A stretch of DNA of 64,000 nt from Qipengyuania sp. SS22 (GTDB lineage: Bacteria; Pseudomonadota; Alphaproteobacteria; Sphingomonadales; Sphingomonadaceae): contig NZ_CP107048.1 in the NCBI RefSeq assembly GCF_025736935.1, forward strand, positions 1,364,001 to 1,428,000. Direction: 5' to 3'. Below the pieces are notes generated by a model. That model did no database searches. It saw only the letters and a program-made list of their open reading frames with translations, and was not told the origin of the DNA. How positions within the stretch are numbered: the first letter of the stretch is position 1; each line of letters opens with the position of its first letter. Positions 8,124 through 16,178 of the stretch are shown here, in pieces. The translations under genes were made by a program, and so were the position numbers.

Positions 8124-8816
8124 ATGAGCGGCAATCCGGATATGACCTATGACGAGGTGGTGATGGGCCGCCGCTCGATTCGCGGCTATCTCGACAAGCC
8201 GGTGCCCCGCGCGGTGATCGAGGAAGTGCTGACGCTCGCCATGCGCTCGCCGACCTCGATGAACACGCAGCCGTGGCATTTCCACGTCATCACCGGCGAA
8301 CCGCTCGACCGGATCCGCAAGGGCAATACCGAACGGATCCTCGCGGGCGAGCCCGACAGCCGCGAGTTCCGCCGCGGCGAGCCCTTCGCGGGCGTGCACC
8401 GCGAACGGCAGGTCGGCGTGGCCAAGCAATTGTTCGGCGCGATGGGGATCGAGCGCGACGACAAGGACAAGCGGCAGGACTGGGTGCTGCGCGGCTTCCG
8501 CCAGTTCGACGCGCCGGTCTGTGTGATCGTCGCCTATGATCGCGAATTGTCGGGCAGCGACGACACGCCTTTCGATTGCGGCGCGGTCACCACCGCGCTG
8601 GTCAATGCCGCCTGGAGCCGCGGCCTGGGCTGCGTGATCAACAGCCAGGGCATCATGCAAAGCCCGGTGGTGCGCGAGCATGCGGGCGTCCCCGACGACC
8701 AGGTGATCATGAAAGCGGTCGCGCTGGGCTGGCCGGACGAAAGCTTCCCCGCCAATGCGGTGGTGAGCGAGCGCAAGAGCGTCGACGAAGCCGCGCGCTT
8801 CGTGGGCTTCGAATGA
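8124..8816 (+). CDS. Nitroreductase family oxidoreductase
   Basis: FMN-dependent NAD(P)H oxidoreductase of the nitroreductase superfamily, 230 residues. The FMN-binding RRSIRGYLDKPV segment at the N-terminus, APRSPTS-like MRSPTSMNTQPWHF, and the C-terminal VALGWPDES loop are typical. The natural substrate is not indicated. Start ATG 8124 has a GGGAG site upstream. Its stop overlaps the next gene as ATGA, so the two are translationally coupled. A second, more diverged nitroreductase (RutE-like) lies at 32.4 kb. Confidence 0.88.
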   Translation: MSGNPDMTYDEVVMGRRSIRGYLDKPVPRAVIEEVLTLAMRSPTSMNTQPWHFHVITGEPLDRIRKGNTERILAGEPDSREFRRGEPFAGVHRERQVGVAKQLFGAMGIERDDKDKRQDWVLRGFRQFDAPVCVIVAYDRELSGSDDTPFDCGAVTTALVNAAWSRGLGCVINSQGIMQSPVVREHAGVPDDQVIMKAVALGWPDESFPANAVVSERKSVDEAARFVGFE

Positions 8817-9586
8817 GCGATCGCTTCGTCGATCTGGGCGATGGTTTCTGGACCGTCCGTGGCAGCCTGCGCATCGGCGGCGTGTTCGATGTCGGCACGC
8901 AATGTTCGCTGGTGCAGCTGGCCAGCGGCAACATCGTCTTTCTCGACAGCTATACGCTGACCGATGAGATCCGCGCGCAGGTCGATGCGTTGACCGATGG
9001 CGGCGCCAAGGTCGAGGCGGTGCTCAACCTCCACCCGTTCCACACGCTGCATTGCGAATGGATGCACACCGCCTTCCCGCAGGCCAAGCTGTATGGCACT
9101 GCACGGCATATCGAGCATCTGCCCGACCTGCCGTGGGAAGATGTCCGCTGCGAACAGGATGCGCTGGCGCAGCTCTATGCCGATGATTTCGCCTTTTCGG
9201 TGCCGCGCGGGGTGACGCTGGTGTCCGACGACGACAGCGTGCATTTTTCCTCGGTCCTCGCGCTGCACCGCGCCAGCGGGACGGTGCATGTGGATGACAC
9301 CTTCGTCTATCTGCGCAAGGGTTTTCCGCTCAACCTGCTGCCCTTCACCGGGCGGCTGGGCTTCCACCCGACGCTGGCCAAGGCGCTCGAACCGCGCGCA
9401 GGCGCGGCAGACCAGTTCCGCGAATGGGCGATCAGGCTTGGCGTCGACTGGGCGGATGCAAAGCGCATTGCCGCCGCGCACAATGCGGTGCTGCCGCTCG
9501 ACCGCAAGAAACTACCCGATCTGATCGGTGAAGCGCTGGGCCGGGTGAAGCCGGTACTCGACGCACACCGCGCCGAATACGGCTAA
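8813..9586 (+). CDS. Metallo-beta-lactamase-like protein with degenerate metal motif
   Basis: This 257-residue protein looks like a metallo-hydrolase fold. It has an N-terminal beta-rich region ending in IVFLDSYTL, then a histidine cluster H74-x2-H77-x2-H80-x4-H85, and later HVDDTFVYL. The canonical HxHxDH signature is altered: the aspartate position is occupied by a non-acidic residue. It may bind metal differently or be a non-catalytic relative. It starts by ATGA overlap with the nitroreductase, which suggests a shared pathway, but no substrate can be named. It ends 4 bp from the convergent ornithine decarboxylase gene. Confidence 0.6.
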   Translation: MSDRFVDLGDGFWTVRGSLRIGGVFDVGTQCSLVQLASGNIVFLDSYTLTDEIRAQVDALTDGGAKVEAVLNLHPFHTLHCEWMHTAFPQAKLYGTARHIEHLPDLPWEDVRCEQDALAQLYADDFAFSVPRGVTLVSDDDSVHFSSVLALHRASGTVHVDDTFVYLRKGFPLNLLPFTGRLGFHPTLAKALEPRAGAADQFREWAIRLGVDWADAKRIAAAHNAVLPLDRKKLPDLIGEALGRVKPVLDAHRAEYG

Positions 9587-9590
9587 ACGC

Positions 9591-10793
9591 TCAGCGCAGG
9601 CTCACCACATTGTCGGCGGCGGGGCGCTGGCGGCTGCCGTCGTAGAGGCTGGCCATCGGTTCATCGGTGACGAGCACGCGGTCAGCAGCGCCGAAGCCGT
9701 TGAAATCGGTCTTCATCGCCGCGCCATAGGCACCGAGCATGCCGATCTCGATGAAATCGCCCGCCTGGATGTCTTCGGGCAGCACGAACGGCCCTTGCAT
9801 GTAATCGGCATCGTCGCAGGTCGGGCCGTAGAAGGCGAAGTCCATCTCGGGCTTGATGAGGTCGTCCTCGAGCGCGCGGACGGGGAATTTCCAGTCCACA
9901 TGCGCGGCATCGAACAGCGCGCCATAGGCGCCGTCATTGATGTAGAGTTCCTCGCCGCGGCGCTTCTCCACCTTGACGATCAGCGAGCTATATTCGGCGC
10001 ATAGCGCGCGGCCCGGTTCGCACCACAATTCGGCATTGTAGGCGATCGGCAGGTTGTAGAAGTTCTGGTGGATGATCTGGAAATAGTCCTCCAGCGGCGG
10101 GGGCTCCATCCCGGGATAGACCGAGGGGAAACCGCCGCCGACGTCGATCATGTCAATCACCACCGAGGCTTCGCCGATCGCGACGCGTACGCGTTCGAGC
10201 GCCTGGACATAGGCAAACGGCGTCATCGCCTGGCTGCCCACGTGGAAGCAGACGCCAAGCCAGTCGGCATGCTGGCGGGCTTCCTGCAGCAGCGCGGGCG
10301 CTTCGGTCAGGTCGCAGCCGAATTTGGACGCGAGGCTGAGTTCGGAATATTCGCTCGATACGCGCAGGCGGACGCACAGGCGCAAATCCTGCGCGGGCTC
10401 GCCATCGTCGTCGCGGCAGGCAGTGACGACCTTCTCCAGTTCCTCGACCGAATCGAGGCTGAAGGTGCGCACGCCGTGCTGGCGATAGGCTTCGCGGATT
10501 GCGCTGGGGGCCTTGACCGGGTGCATGAAGCACAGCGTGCCGCCGGGCAGCGTAGCGCGGACCAGCCGCACTTCGGCGATCGAGGCGACGTCGTAATGCG
10601 TCACGCCGTTATCCCACAGCACCTCCAGCAGGTCGGGCGAGGGGTTCGCCTTCACCGCATAGAGCGACTTGCCCGGAAACTTCTCGACGAAGAAACGGGC
10701 GGCGCGCGCGGCGGCGTGCGGGCGATTGAGGATGATCGGTTCGTCCGGCTGGAGAGCGCGAACTACGGACCGGGCGTCAGGAAATGTGTGCAA
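9591..10793 (-). CDS. Ornithine (fold-type III) decarboxylase
   Basis: PLP-dependent decarboxylase of the alanine-racemase fold (group IV, eukaryotic-type ODC). It makes putrescine from ornithine, or cadaverine from lysine in bifunctional relatives. PLP lysine K48 lies in YAVKANPSP, the HVGSQ loop and the CEPGRAL phosphate-binding motif follow, and PTCDDADYM holds the active-site cysteine and aspartates. The start is TTG at 10793, because no ATG lies near the expected N-terminus. A GGGGG run sits about 9 nt upstream. It is the last gene of the leftward polyamine cluster, 188 nt after nspC, with its own likely leader. Ornithine is the more probable substrate, by family. Confidence 0.9.
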   Translation of the reverse strand: MHTFPDARSVVRALQPDEPIILNRPHAAARAARFFVEKFPGKSLYAVKANPSPDLLEVLWDNGVTHYDVASIAEVRLVRATLPGGTLCFMHPVKAPSAIREAYRQHGVRTFSLDSVEELEKVVTACRDDDGEPAQDLRLCVRLRVSSEYSELSLASKFGCDLTEAPALLQEARQHADWLGVCFHVGSQAMTPFAYVQALERVRVAIGEASVVIDMIDVGGGFPSVYPGMEPPPLEDYFQIIHQNFYNLPIAYNAELWCEPGRALCAEYSSLIVKVEKRRGEELYINDGAYGALFDAAHVDWKFPVRALEDDLIKPEMDFAFYGPTCDDADYMQGPFVLPEDIQAGDFIEIGMLGAYGAAMKTDFNGFGAADRVLVTDEPMASLYDGSRQRPAADNVVSLR

Positions 10794-10981
10794 CTCAAGG
10801 GACCCCCAAAACGGCTAGGTTTCAGACAAGGCTGCCTTGCGGATCGGACCCCTTGGGGCAGCGGAACGGCGCACATAAGCGAGATGCGCGATAAAGCAAG
10901 CGGAATCGGCCCCTCCGAGCCTTGTCATCGTACCCTATCAAGCACCGAGGCGGCGCGGTGTTCCGCGCAGCGACCGCAGCA
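10794..10981 (-). promoter_or_regulatory. Structured leader between nspC and ornithine decarboxylase
   Basis: The 188-nt gap contains a CAAGG-CTG-CCTTG hairpin (10827-10839) and a CCCC-TT-GGGG palindrome close to the decarboxylase start. It also holds a leftward promoter-like pair (TTGCTT, about 15 nt, TTATGT) around 10875-10901. A conserved speF leader RNA (Rfam RF00518) is known upstream of ornithine decarboxylase genes in alphaproteobacteria. Whether this is one cannot be decided by eye. Confidence 0.35.
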
Positions 10982-12169
10982 TCAGCTCAGCCGGTCGCGG
11001 AAGGTGTCGTAGCCGAACTCCTTGACCAGCTCGAGCTGGTCGCTGTCGCTGTCCCAGAGATAGATGCTGGGCAGCTGGACACCGTTGAAAGTGTTGGTCT
11101 TGACCATCGAGTAATGCGCCTGGTCGAGAAAGGCGAAGCGCTTGCCCACTTCAGCGCCGCCGGGGATCCGGTAATCGCCGATGACGTCGCCCGCGAGGCA
11201 GGACGGCCCGCCGATCCGTACCGCCGGAACTGCCTCGTCGCTGCTCTCGCCCAGCATGGCGGGGCGGTAGGGTGCTTCGATTACATCAGGCATGTGGCAG
11301 GTCGCCGAAACATCGGCGACCGCGACGGGCAAGCCGTTAAAGCCGGTATCGAGCAACGTGCCGACAAGGATGCCCGCATCGAGCGCGACCGCCTCGCCCG
11401 GTTCGAGATGGATTTCCGCGCCGGTATCTTCCTTGGCGTCGCGCAGGAACTCGATCAGTTCCTCGCGCTGGTAATCGGCGCGGGTGATGTGATGCCCGCC
11501 GCCCATGTTGATCCATTTGAGCTGGCCGAACCACGGCTCGATCGCGTCGAACACCTTGTCCCAGGTGGCCAGCAGCGGTTCGAAATCCTGTTCGCACAAA
11601 TTGTGGAAATGGATGCCGTCGACCTGCGCCATGATTTCGGGCGTGAGCTGGTCGAGCGGGAAGCCCAGCCGGCTGCCCGGGCTGGAGGGATCGTAACGCG
11701 GCACTTCGCCCGTGGGATGCAGCGGATTGATCCGCAGGCCGACGTCGAAATCCTGCCCTGCGGCGCGCGCGTTTTCCATGATCAGCGTCGCGCGTTCGAG
11801 CTGGCCGGGCGAATTGAAGATGACATGGTCCGACAGGCGGCAGACCTCCTCCAGTTCCTCGGGCTTGTAGGCCGCCGAATAGGTCGCGATCTCGCCGTCG
11901 TAGAACTCGCTCGCCAGCCGCGCTTCCCACAGACCCGAGGTGCAGACCCCGTCGAGATATTCGCCGATGATCGGCGCGGTCGCCCACATCGAAAACGCCT
12001 TGAGCGCGCTGAACATCTTGATCTCGGCAGCATCGCGCACCTCGGCCAGTATCTGGCAATTGGCGCGCAGTTTCGCTACGTCGACGACGAAAGCGGGGCT
12101 GTCGACGCGGTCGAGGTCGAATTGGGCAAAGGCGCCCGGATCGCCGGCTTTGGTTTCCATAGGGGTCAA
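10982..12169 (-). CDS. nspC: Carboxynorspermidine/carboxyspermidine decarboxylase
   Basis: PLP decarboxylase that removes CO2 from carboxynorspermidine or carboxyspermidine, giving norspermidine or spermidine. Its partner is the dehydrogenase encoded at 14.9-16.1 kb. The PLP lysine is K57 in FSALKAFSMW; NPGNRLG-like SPGSRLGFPL, HNLCEQDFE, MGGGHH and LEPGEAV mark the subfamily. The ATG at 12169 overlaps the TetR stop, so the two are coupled; an alternative Met (METKAGD) lies 9 nt downstream. At 395 residues it is of family length. In alphaproteobacteria this pathway usually makes spermidine from putrescine and aspartate semialdehyde. Confidence 0.92.
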   Translation of the reverse strand: MTPMETKAGDPGAFAQFDLDRVDSPAFVVDVAKLRANCQILAEVRDAAEIKMFSALKAFSMWATAPIIGEYLDGVCTSGLWEARLASEFYDGEIATYSAAYKPEELEEVCRLSDHVIFNSPGQLERATLIMENARAAGQDFDVGLRINPLHPTGEVPRYDPSSPGSRLGFPLDQLTPEIMAQVDGIHFHNLCEQDFEPLLATWDKVFDAIEPWFGQLKWINMGGGHHITRADYQREELIEFLRDAKEDTGAEIHLEPGEAVALDAGILVGTLLDTGFNGLPVAVADVSATCHMPDVIEAPYRPAMLGESSDEAVPAVRIGGPSCLAGDVIGDYRIPGGAEVGKRFAFLDQAHYSMVKTNTFNGVQLPSIYLWDSDSDQLELVKEFGYDTFRDRLS

Positions 12170-12855
12170 TTCTCTCCCGAAGTATCGGCCACCAGCGCAT
12201 CGACCTGGCGGGCGATCGAGCGGCGTACGGCGGCAACCTGTTCAGCGCCGATTTCGTTCCATCCCATGATCGCCTGCGACACGCGCCTGCCGCTGGTGAA
12301 GGCGATCATGTTGGCGATCAGCAACAGCGCATCGAGACGCGCCTCCTCGCCTTCCGGGTCGCTACCGCGGGCGGCGCGGATCAGCTGCGCGGTCAGTTCG
12401 GTCCCCGGCTGCCATAGCCGTTCATAGAGCAGCGCGAAGGCATCGCCCGGCGCGTTCATCTCGCGCGCGACGAACCCCGCCCACAGCGCGGCTTCGTCGC
12501 CCATGACGAGCGTTTCGACCAGCGCATCCATCAGCTGGCGGAGCAGGTCGTGCGCGGTGGCGCGATCGCCCTGCGCTTGCGCAAGGAACGCTGCCGCGGG
12601 CGCGGTGGCCGCCGCCATGCCCTCGGCAAAGCGGTCGAGGATCGCCTGCGCGCATTCGAGATACAGCGCGTCCTTCGAGCCGAAATGATAGTTCAGCAGC
12701 GGCTGGTTGACCCCGGCGGCGGCGGCGATGGCGCGGGTGCTCGCGCCTTCCAGCCCGCTCTCGGCAAAGGCCACGATCGCCGCATCGAGGATGAGGCTGC
12801 GCGTATCGCTGCTCTTCGCATAGCTGCCGCGGCTGGCGGGTGGGGACTGGGCCAT
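12166..12855 (-). CDS. TetR/AcrR-family transcriptional regulator (CecR-like)
   Basis: The 229-residue repressor has an N-terminal TetR helix-turn-helix at about residues 20-65: LILDAAIVAFAESGLEG, then ASTRAIAAAAGVNQPLLNYHF. The C-terminal ligand domain resembles the CecR/DUF1956 type. ATG at 12855 (MAQSPPASRG) was chosen over ATG 12891 because it gives the usual short arm before the helix-turn-helix. The gene lies between the oxygenase gene and nspC and overlaps nspC by ATGA, so it is co-translated with a polyamine enzyme. It could control the oxygenase, the polyamine genes or both. The effector is unknown. Confidence 0.88.
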   Translation of the reverse strand: MAQSPPASRGSYAKSSDTRSLILDAAIVAFAESGLEGASTRAIAAAAGVNQPLLNYHFGSKDALYLECAQAILDRFAEGMAAATAPAAAFLAQAQGDRATAHDLLRQLMDALVETLVMGDEAALWAGFVAREMNAPGDAFALLYERLWQPGTELTAQLIRAARGSDPEGEEARLDALLLIANMIAFTSGRRVSQAIMGWNEIGAEQVAAVRRSIARQVDALVADTSGEN

Positions 12856-12909
12856 GCGCGGCCCATAGGGCAAGCTGCGGGCAAGCTCCATAGCCTGCCC
12901 GCATGGCGG

Positions 12910-14256
12910 TTATAAAGCGGGTTTGTACTGGCTCGCGTCGGTGACGAAATCGGCATGGCCATAGGTTTCGAGCAGCCCCGCCAGCTTGCGCACAAGCCGC
13001 CGGTCGGCCCAGTCGCGCGCAACCGGAACGGCGGCCAGCACCTTGTACCAGCGGATCTGGCCGTGGACAAAAGCTAGGGCGCACAGCGCCGCCAGCCGGT
13101 CCGCCCCGCTCATGATGACATCCACGCTCTCAGCCAGCTCGCGGTCGCCGCCCATGAAGTGCTGGATAAAGAACAGCTTCGAAAAACCGCCCTCCATCCA
13201 GCGTTTCGCCCCCGCCAAGGCCCCCTCCCCCTGGGTCATCTCGGCGTCCATCGTCGCGCGTAGCAGCGCGCCGCAGGTCTCGGGCTCGAACTCGGCGCGC
13301 AGCGTAGCCGAGCGGGTCAGCCACAGTTTCTCGATCCCGCGCGGCGTGTCGCTCAGCAAATCCTCGGGCAGGCCCAGCAGGAAGCAGCGATAGCGCGCCA
13401 GTTCGACCTTGGCGCGTTCTTCGGGCGTGAAGGTCTCGCGGCCGCTGTCGAGCACTTCGCGCGTCATCAGATAGGTGCCGATCAGCCCGGCGGGCATCTG
13501 GTCGACCTGCGGGATGGGAATACCATAGACCCCCACATCCCACTTGCCGCTGCGCATGATGTTGGCGCGGACCATGGAGTGCATCAGCCGCACCTTGGCC
13601 GCCGCCTTGAAGCCTGCGCCCGTACGGCGCAGCGCACCGGGCATCAGCGTACAGGTGAAGAAGCTGCCGGTTTCATAGGCGCGGCGCGAAGCGGTGTTGT
13701 TCGACAGCGTACCGGTCAGCGCCATCGGCAGCGCGCTGTATTTGTTCATGAAGGTCGCGATGAAGGCGCCGCGCAGCACGAAGGGGGTCAGGTGGACATG
13801 CGCGTTGCGCTCGGCCCGCGCGCCCTGTTCGACCAGATCCATGTCGAGCCAGTCGGGCTTGGCCTCCATTGCGGCGATGAAGGCGCGCAGTTCCTGCGGC
13901 GCATCCTCGACTGCCTCGATCCCGCGATCGCAGGCAAGATCGAGCATGTCGACCAGCGCGCGGAAGCCATATTCGGGCATCAGCGCGGCATAGGCATCCG
14001 CCGTGCGGTCGCCCATCATCGTATAGCCGCGGATGGTCGCGAGGCATTCGCTATCGGCGAGCAATTCGGCACGGCGCGAGGCGAAGCGCACGGGCATCTC
14101 GACCTGGTCGGAAAGGTCGGTGGAGAAGCGTTCGGGCAGCTGCGTGAAATCGACCGAGCCGTAGATCGCGGGGATCGCCTCGCGCTGCGCCACTACCTCG
14201 GGCGGAAAAGCTGCGGTTGCAGGTTCGAGCGGTTCGACGTGCGCAAGCGTGGCCAT
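12910..14256 (-). CDS. MpaB/latex-clearing-protein-like oxygenase (DUF2236 family)
   Basis: The 448-residue protein matches the MpaB/rubber-oxygenase catalytic domain family. These are b-type haem oxygenases acting on hydrophobic polyprenyl-like substrates. The family features seen are the TLSNNTASRRAYET segment (about 183-196) and the KVRLMHSMVR helix (about 221-230) with its histidine and arginines. A GIPIPQVDQM loop follows, and the C-terminal half is all-helical. I see no signal peptide. ATG 14256 has a GGGAG site 8 nt upstream; an in-frame TTG further up was rejected. A promoter-like TTGACG/TAAATT pair sits just upstream. Its presence inside a polyamine locus is unexpected and its substrate is unknown. 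Confidence 0.7.
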   Translation of the reverse strand: MATLAHVEPLEPATAAFPPEVVAQREAIPAIYGSVDFTQLPERFSTDLSDQVEMPVRFASRRAELLADSECLATIRGYTMMGDRTADAYAALMPEYGFRALVDMLDLACDRGIEAVEDAPQELRAFIAAMEAKPDWLDMDLVEQGARAERNAHVHLTPFVLRGAFIATFMNKYSALPMALTGTLSNNTASRRAYETGSFFTCTLMPGALRRTGAGFKAAAKVRLMHSMVRANIMRSGKWDVGVYGIPIPQVDQMPAGLIGTYLMTREVLDSGRETFTPEERAKVELARYRCFLLGLPEDLLSDTPRGIEKLWLTRSATLRAEFEPETCGALLRATMDAEMTQGEGALAGAKRWMEGGFSKLFFIQHFMGGDRELAESVDVIMSGADRLAALCALAFVHGQIRWYKVLAAVPVARDWADRRLVRKLAGLLETYGHADFVTDASQYKPAL

Positions 14257-14278
14257 GTAGCGGCTCCCTTCACGCGCC

Positions 14279-14306
14279 AATTTATATCACTCGATCAAAC
14301 CGTCAA
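14279..14306 (-). promoter_or_regulatory. Candidate sigma-70 promoter for the oxygenase gene
   Basis: Read leftward: TTGACG (14306-14301), a 16-nt spacer, then TAAATT (14284-14279); an overlapping TATAAA gives a 14-nt spacer. The start codon is at 14256, leaving a short leader containing GGGAG. The surrounding stretch is AT-rich against a GC-rich background. Confidence 0.5.
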
Positions 14307-14365
14307 GGGCGAGGAATTGGCGTCGTGACGCAGCCGGCTTCGTTCAATTTCGAGCCAAAGGCTCC

Positions 14366-14893
14366 TCAGTCGGGTTCTCCGAGAGCCGCGCGAAAGGCGG
14401 TGGCGTGTCGGGGCTCGAAGCATACAAAGGCGATGCGCTCAAAGGTTTCAGGGTTTGCAGCCGCAACCTCACAACACGTCTCGACCGCAACTTTGGCCGC
14501 AAGCTCGACCGGATACGCGTAACGTCCCGTCGAAATTGCCGGAAAGGCGATGGACCGGGCGCTCAATTCGATAGCCCGGACCAGCGCGTTTCGATGGCAT
14601 GCCGCAAGCAAGTCAGGCTCGCCGTTTTCACCCCCACGCCAGACCGGGCCGACAGTGTGGATAATCCAGCGGGCCGGAAGGTTGTAGCCCTTGGTCGCCT
14701 TGGCTTCGCCTGTCTTGCAACCGCCCAGAAGACGGCATTCATGGACCAGGTCCTTGCCGGCAGCCCGGTGGATCGCCCCGTCGACACCACCACCGCCAAG
14801 CAGCGAACTGTTTGCCGCGTTGACGATGGCGTCAAAGGGCAAGGTGACGATATTGCCCTCGACCACCTCGAGTATGGTGGTGCCCACTCTCAC
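14366..14893 (-). CDS. Macrodomain protein (O-acetyl-ADP-ribose deacetylase-like)
   Basis: The 175-residue protein is essentially one macrodomain, which binds or hydrolyses ADP-ribose derivatives. It shows DAIVNAANSSLLGGGGVDGAIH, with the conserved Asn and the glycine loop, then HTVGPVW and AFPAISTGRYAYP for the second phosphate-binding loop. GTG at 14893 gives the family-typical start 5 nt after the upstream dehydrogenase stop. A longer in-frame extension would run back into that gene and was rejected. It is tightly coupled to a polyamine biosynthesis gene. The biological link is unclear; family members include YmdB-like deacetylases. Confidence 0.9.
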   Translation of the reverse strand: MRVGTTILEVVEGNIVTLPFDAIVNAANSSLLGGGGVDGAIHRAAGKDLVHECRLLGGCKTGEAKATKGYNLPARWIIHTVGPVWRGGENGEPDLLAACHRNALVRAIELSARSIAFPAISTGRYAYPVELAAKVAVETCCEVAAANPETFERIAFVCFEPRHATAFRAALGEPD

Positions 14894-14898
14894 CAGAC

Positions 14899-16110
14899 TC
14901 AGAACCCGACCGGACCGTCCAGTTCCTTCACCTGCCATGGCAGGCCGTGCGCGTTGAGCATGTCCATGAACGGATCGGGGTCCATTTCTTCCATGTTGAA
15001 CACACCCTCGCCAGCCCATTTGCCGGTCAGCATCATCGCGCTGCCGATCATCGCGGGGACGCCGGTGGTATAGGAAACCGCCTGGTTGCCCGTTTCCTCA
15101 TACGCCGCTTCGTGGCTGCAGATATTGTTGATGTAGAAGGTCTTTTCGCCCGACCCGTCGAGCGCTTCGCCGGTCGCGATGACGCCGATATTGGTGTTGC
15201 CCTTGGTCGTTTCGCCCAGCGATTCGGGCTTCGGCAGCACGGCGGCGAGGAATTGCAGCGGGATGATGTCCTTGCCCTGGTATTTGACCGGGTCGATCCG
15301 CGTCATGCCGACATTCTGCAGCACGGTGAGGTGCTTGATGTATTCGTCGCCGAAGGTCATCCAGAAGCGCGCGCGCTCAAGCTCGGGATTGAACTTGGCG
15401 AGGCTCTCGAGCTCCTCGTGATACATCATGTACATGTTCTTGGGGCCGACCGCCTCGAAGTCGAATTCGACCTTCTTGCCCATCGCGGGGGTTTCGACGA
15501 ATTCGCCGTTTTCCCAATGGCGCGCGGGCGCGGTCACTTCGCGGATGTTGATTTCGGGATTGAAATTGGTCGCGAAGGCCTGGCCGTGATCGCCGCCATT
15601 GCAGTCGAGGATGTCGAGCTGGCGGATGGTCTTCAGCTTGTGCTTCTTGAGCCACATGGTGAAGACGCTGGTCACGCCCGGATCGAAGCCCGAGCCAAGC
15701 AGCGCCATCAGCCCCGCCTGCTTGAAGCGGTCGTGATAGGCCCACTGCCAGTGGTATTCGAACCGCGCCTCGTCCTTGGGTTCGTAATTGGCGGTGTCGA
15801 GATAGGACACGCCCGCTTCGAGACACGCATCCATGATCGGCAGATCCTGATACGGCAGCGCAAGATTGACCACGAGGCTCGGGCCGACCTTCTTGATCAG
15901 ATTGACCATCGCCGGGACTTCCTCGGCGTCGATCTCATAGGTCGCCACATCCTGCCCGGTGCGCTCCTTCACGCTGGCGGCGATGCTGTCGCACTTGCTC
16001 TTCGTGCGGCTGGCGAGGTGGATGTCGCCGAAAATATCCGCGTTCATCGCCATCTTGTGGACGCAGACCGAGCTGACGCCGCCCGCACCGATCACCAGGA
16101 CTGTCGACAT
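14899..16110 (-). CDS. Carboxynorspermidine/carboxyspermidine synthase (saccharopine dehydrogenase family)
   Basis: NADPH-dependent enzyme that reductively condenses a diamine with aspartate semialdehyde to a carboxylated triamine, which NspC then decarboxylates. The N-terminal Rossmann motif VIGAGGVSSVCVHK (about residues 6-19) and NLALPYQDLPIMDACLEAGVSY-type segments belong to the Lys1-like saccharopine dehydrogenase family. LGSGFDPGVTSVF and DCNGGDHG are also seen. The 403-residue length fits. It is first gene of the leftward cluster, divergent from a dehydratase gene. Family plus the presence of nspC and ornithine decarboxylase in the same locus make the polyamine role much more likely than lysine metabolism. 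Confidence 0.92.
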   Translation of the reverse strand: MSTVLVIGAGGVSSVCVHKMAMNADIFGDIHLASRTKSKCDSIAASVKERTGQDVATYEIDAEEVPAMVNLIKKVGPSLVVNLALPYQDLPIMDACLEAGVSYLDTANYEPKDEARFEYHWQWAYHDRFKQAGLMALLGSGFDPGVTSVFTMWLKKHKLKTIRQLDILDCNGGDHGQAFATNFNPEINIREVTAPARHWENGEFVETPAMGKKVEFDFEAVGPKNMYMMYHEELESLAKFNPELERARFWMTFGDEYIKHLTVLQNVGMTRIDPVKYQGKDIIPLQFLAAVLPKPESLGETTKGNTNIGVIATGEALDGSGEKTFYINNICSHEAAYEETGNQAVSYTTGVPAMIGSAMMLTGKWAGEGVFNMEEMDPDPFMDMLNAHGLPWQVKELDGPVGF

Positions 16111-16178
16111 GGGTAATACCTCTTTCGTGTAAATTCGAATCTTGCGCGCCCCCTAGCGAAATGCGCTACGGGGGCCAA

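Noticed and set aside
10922..12427. 501-codon + strand frame opposite nspC
   Set aside because: Antisense to a clear PLP decarboxylase with all its motifs.
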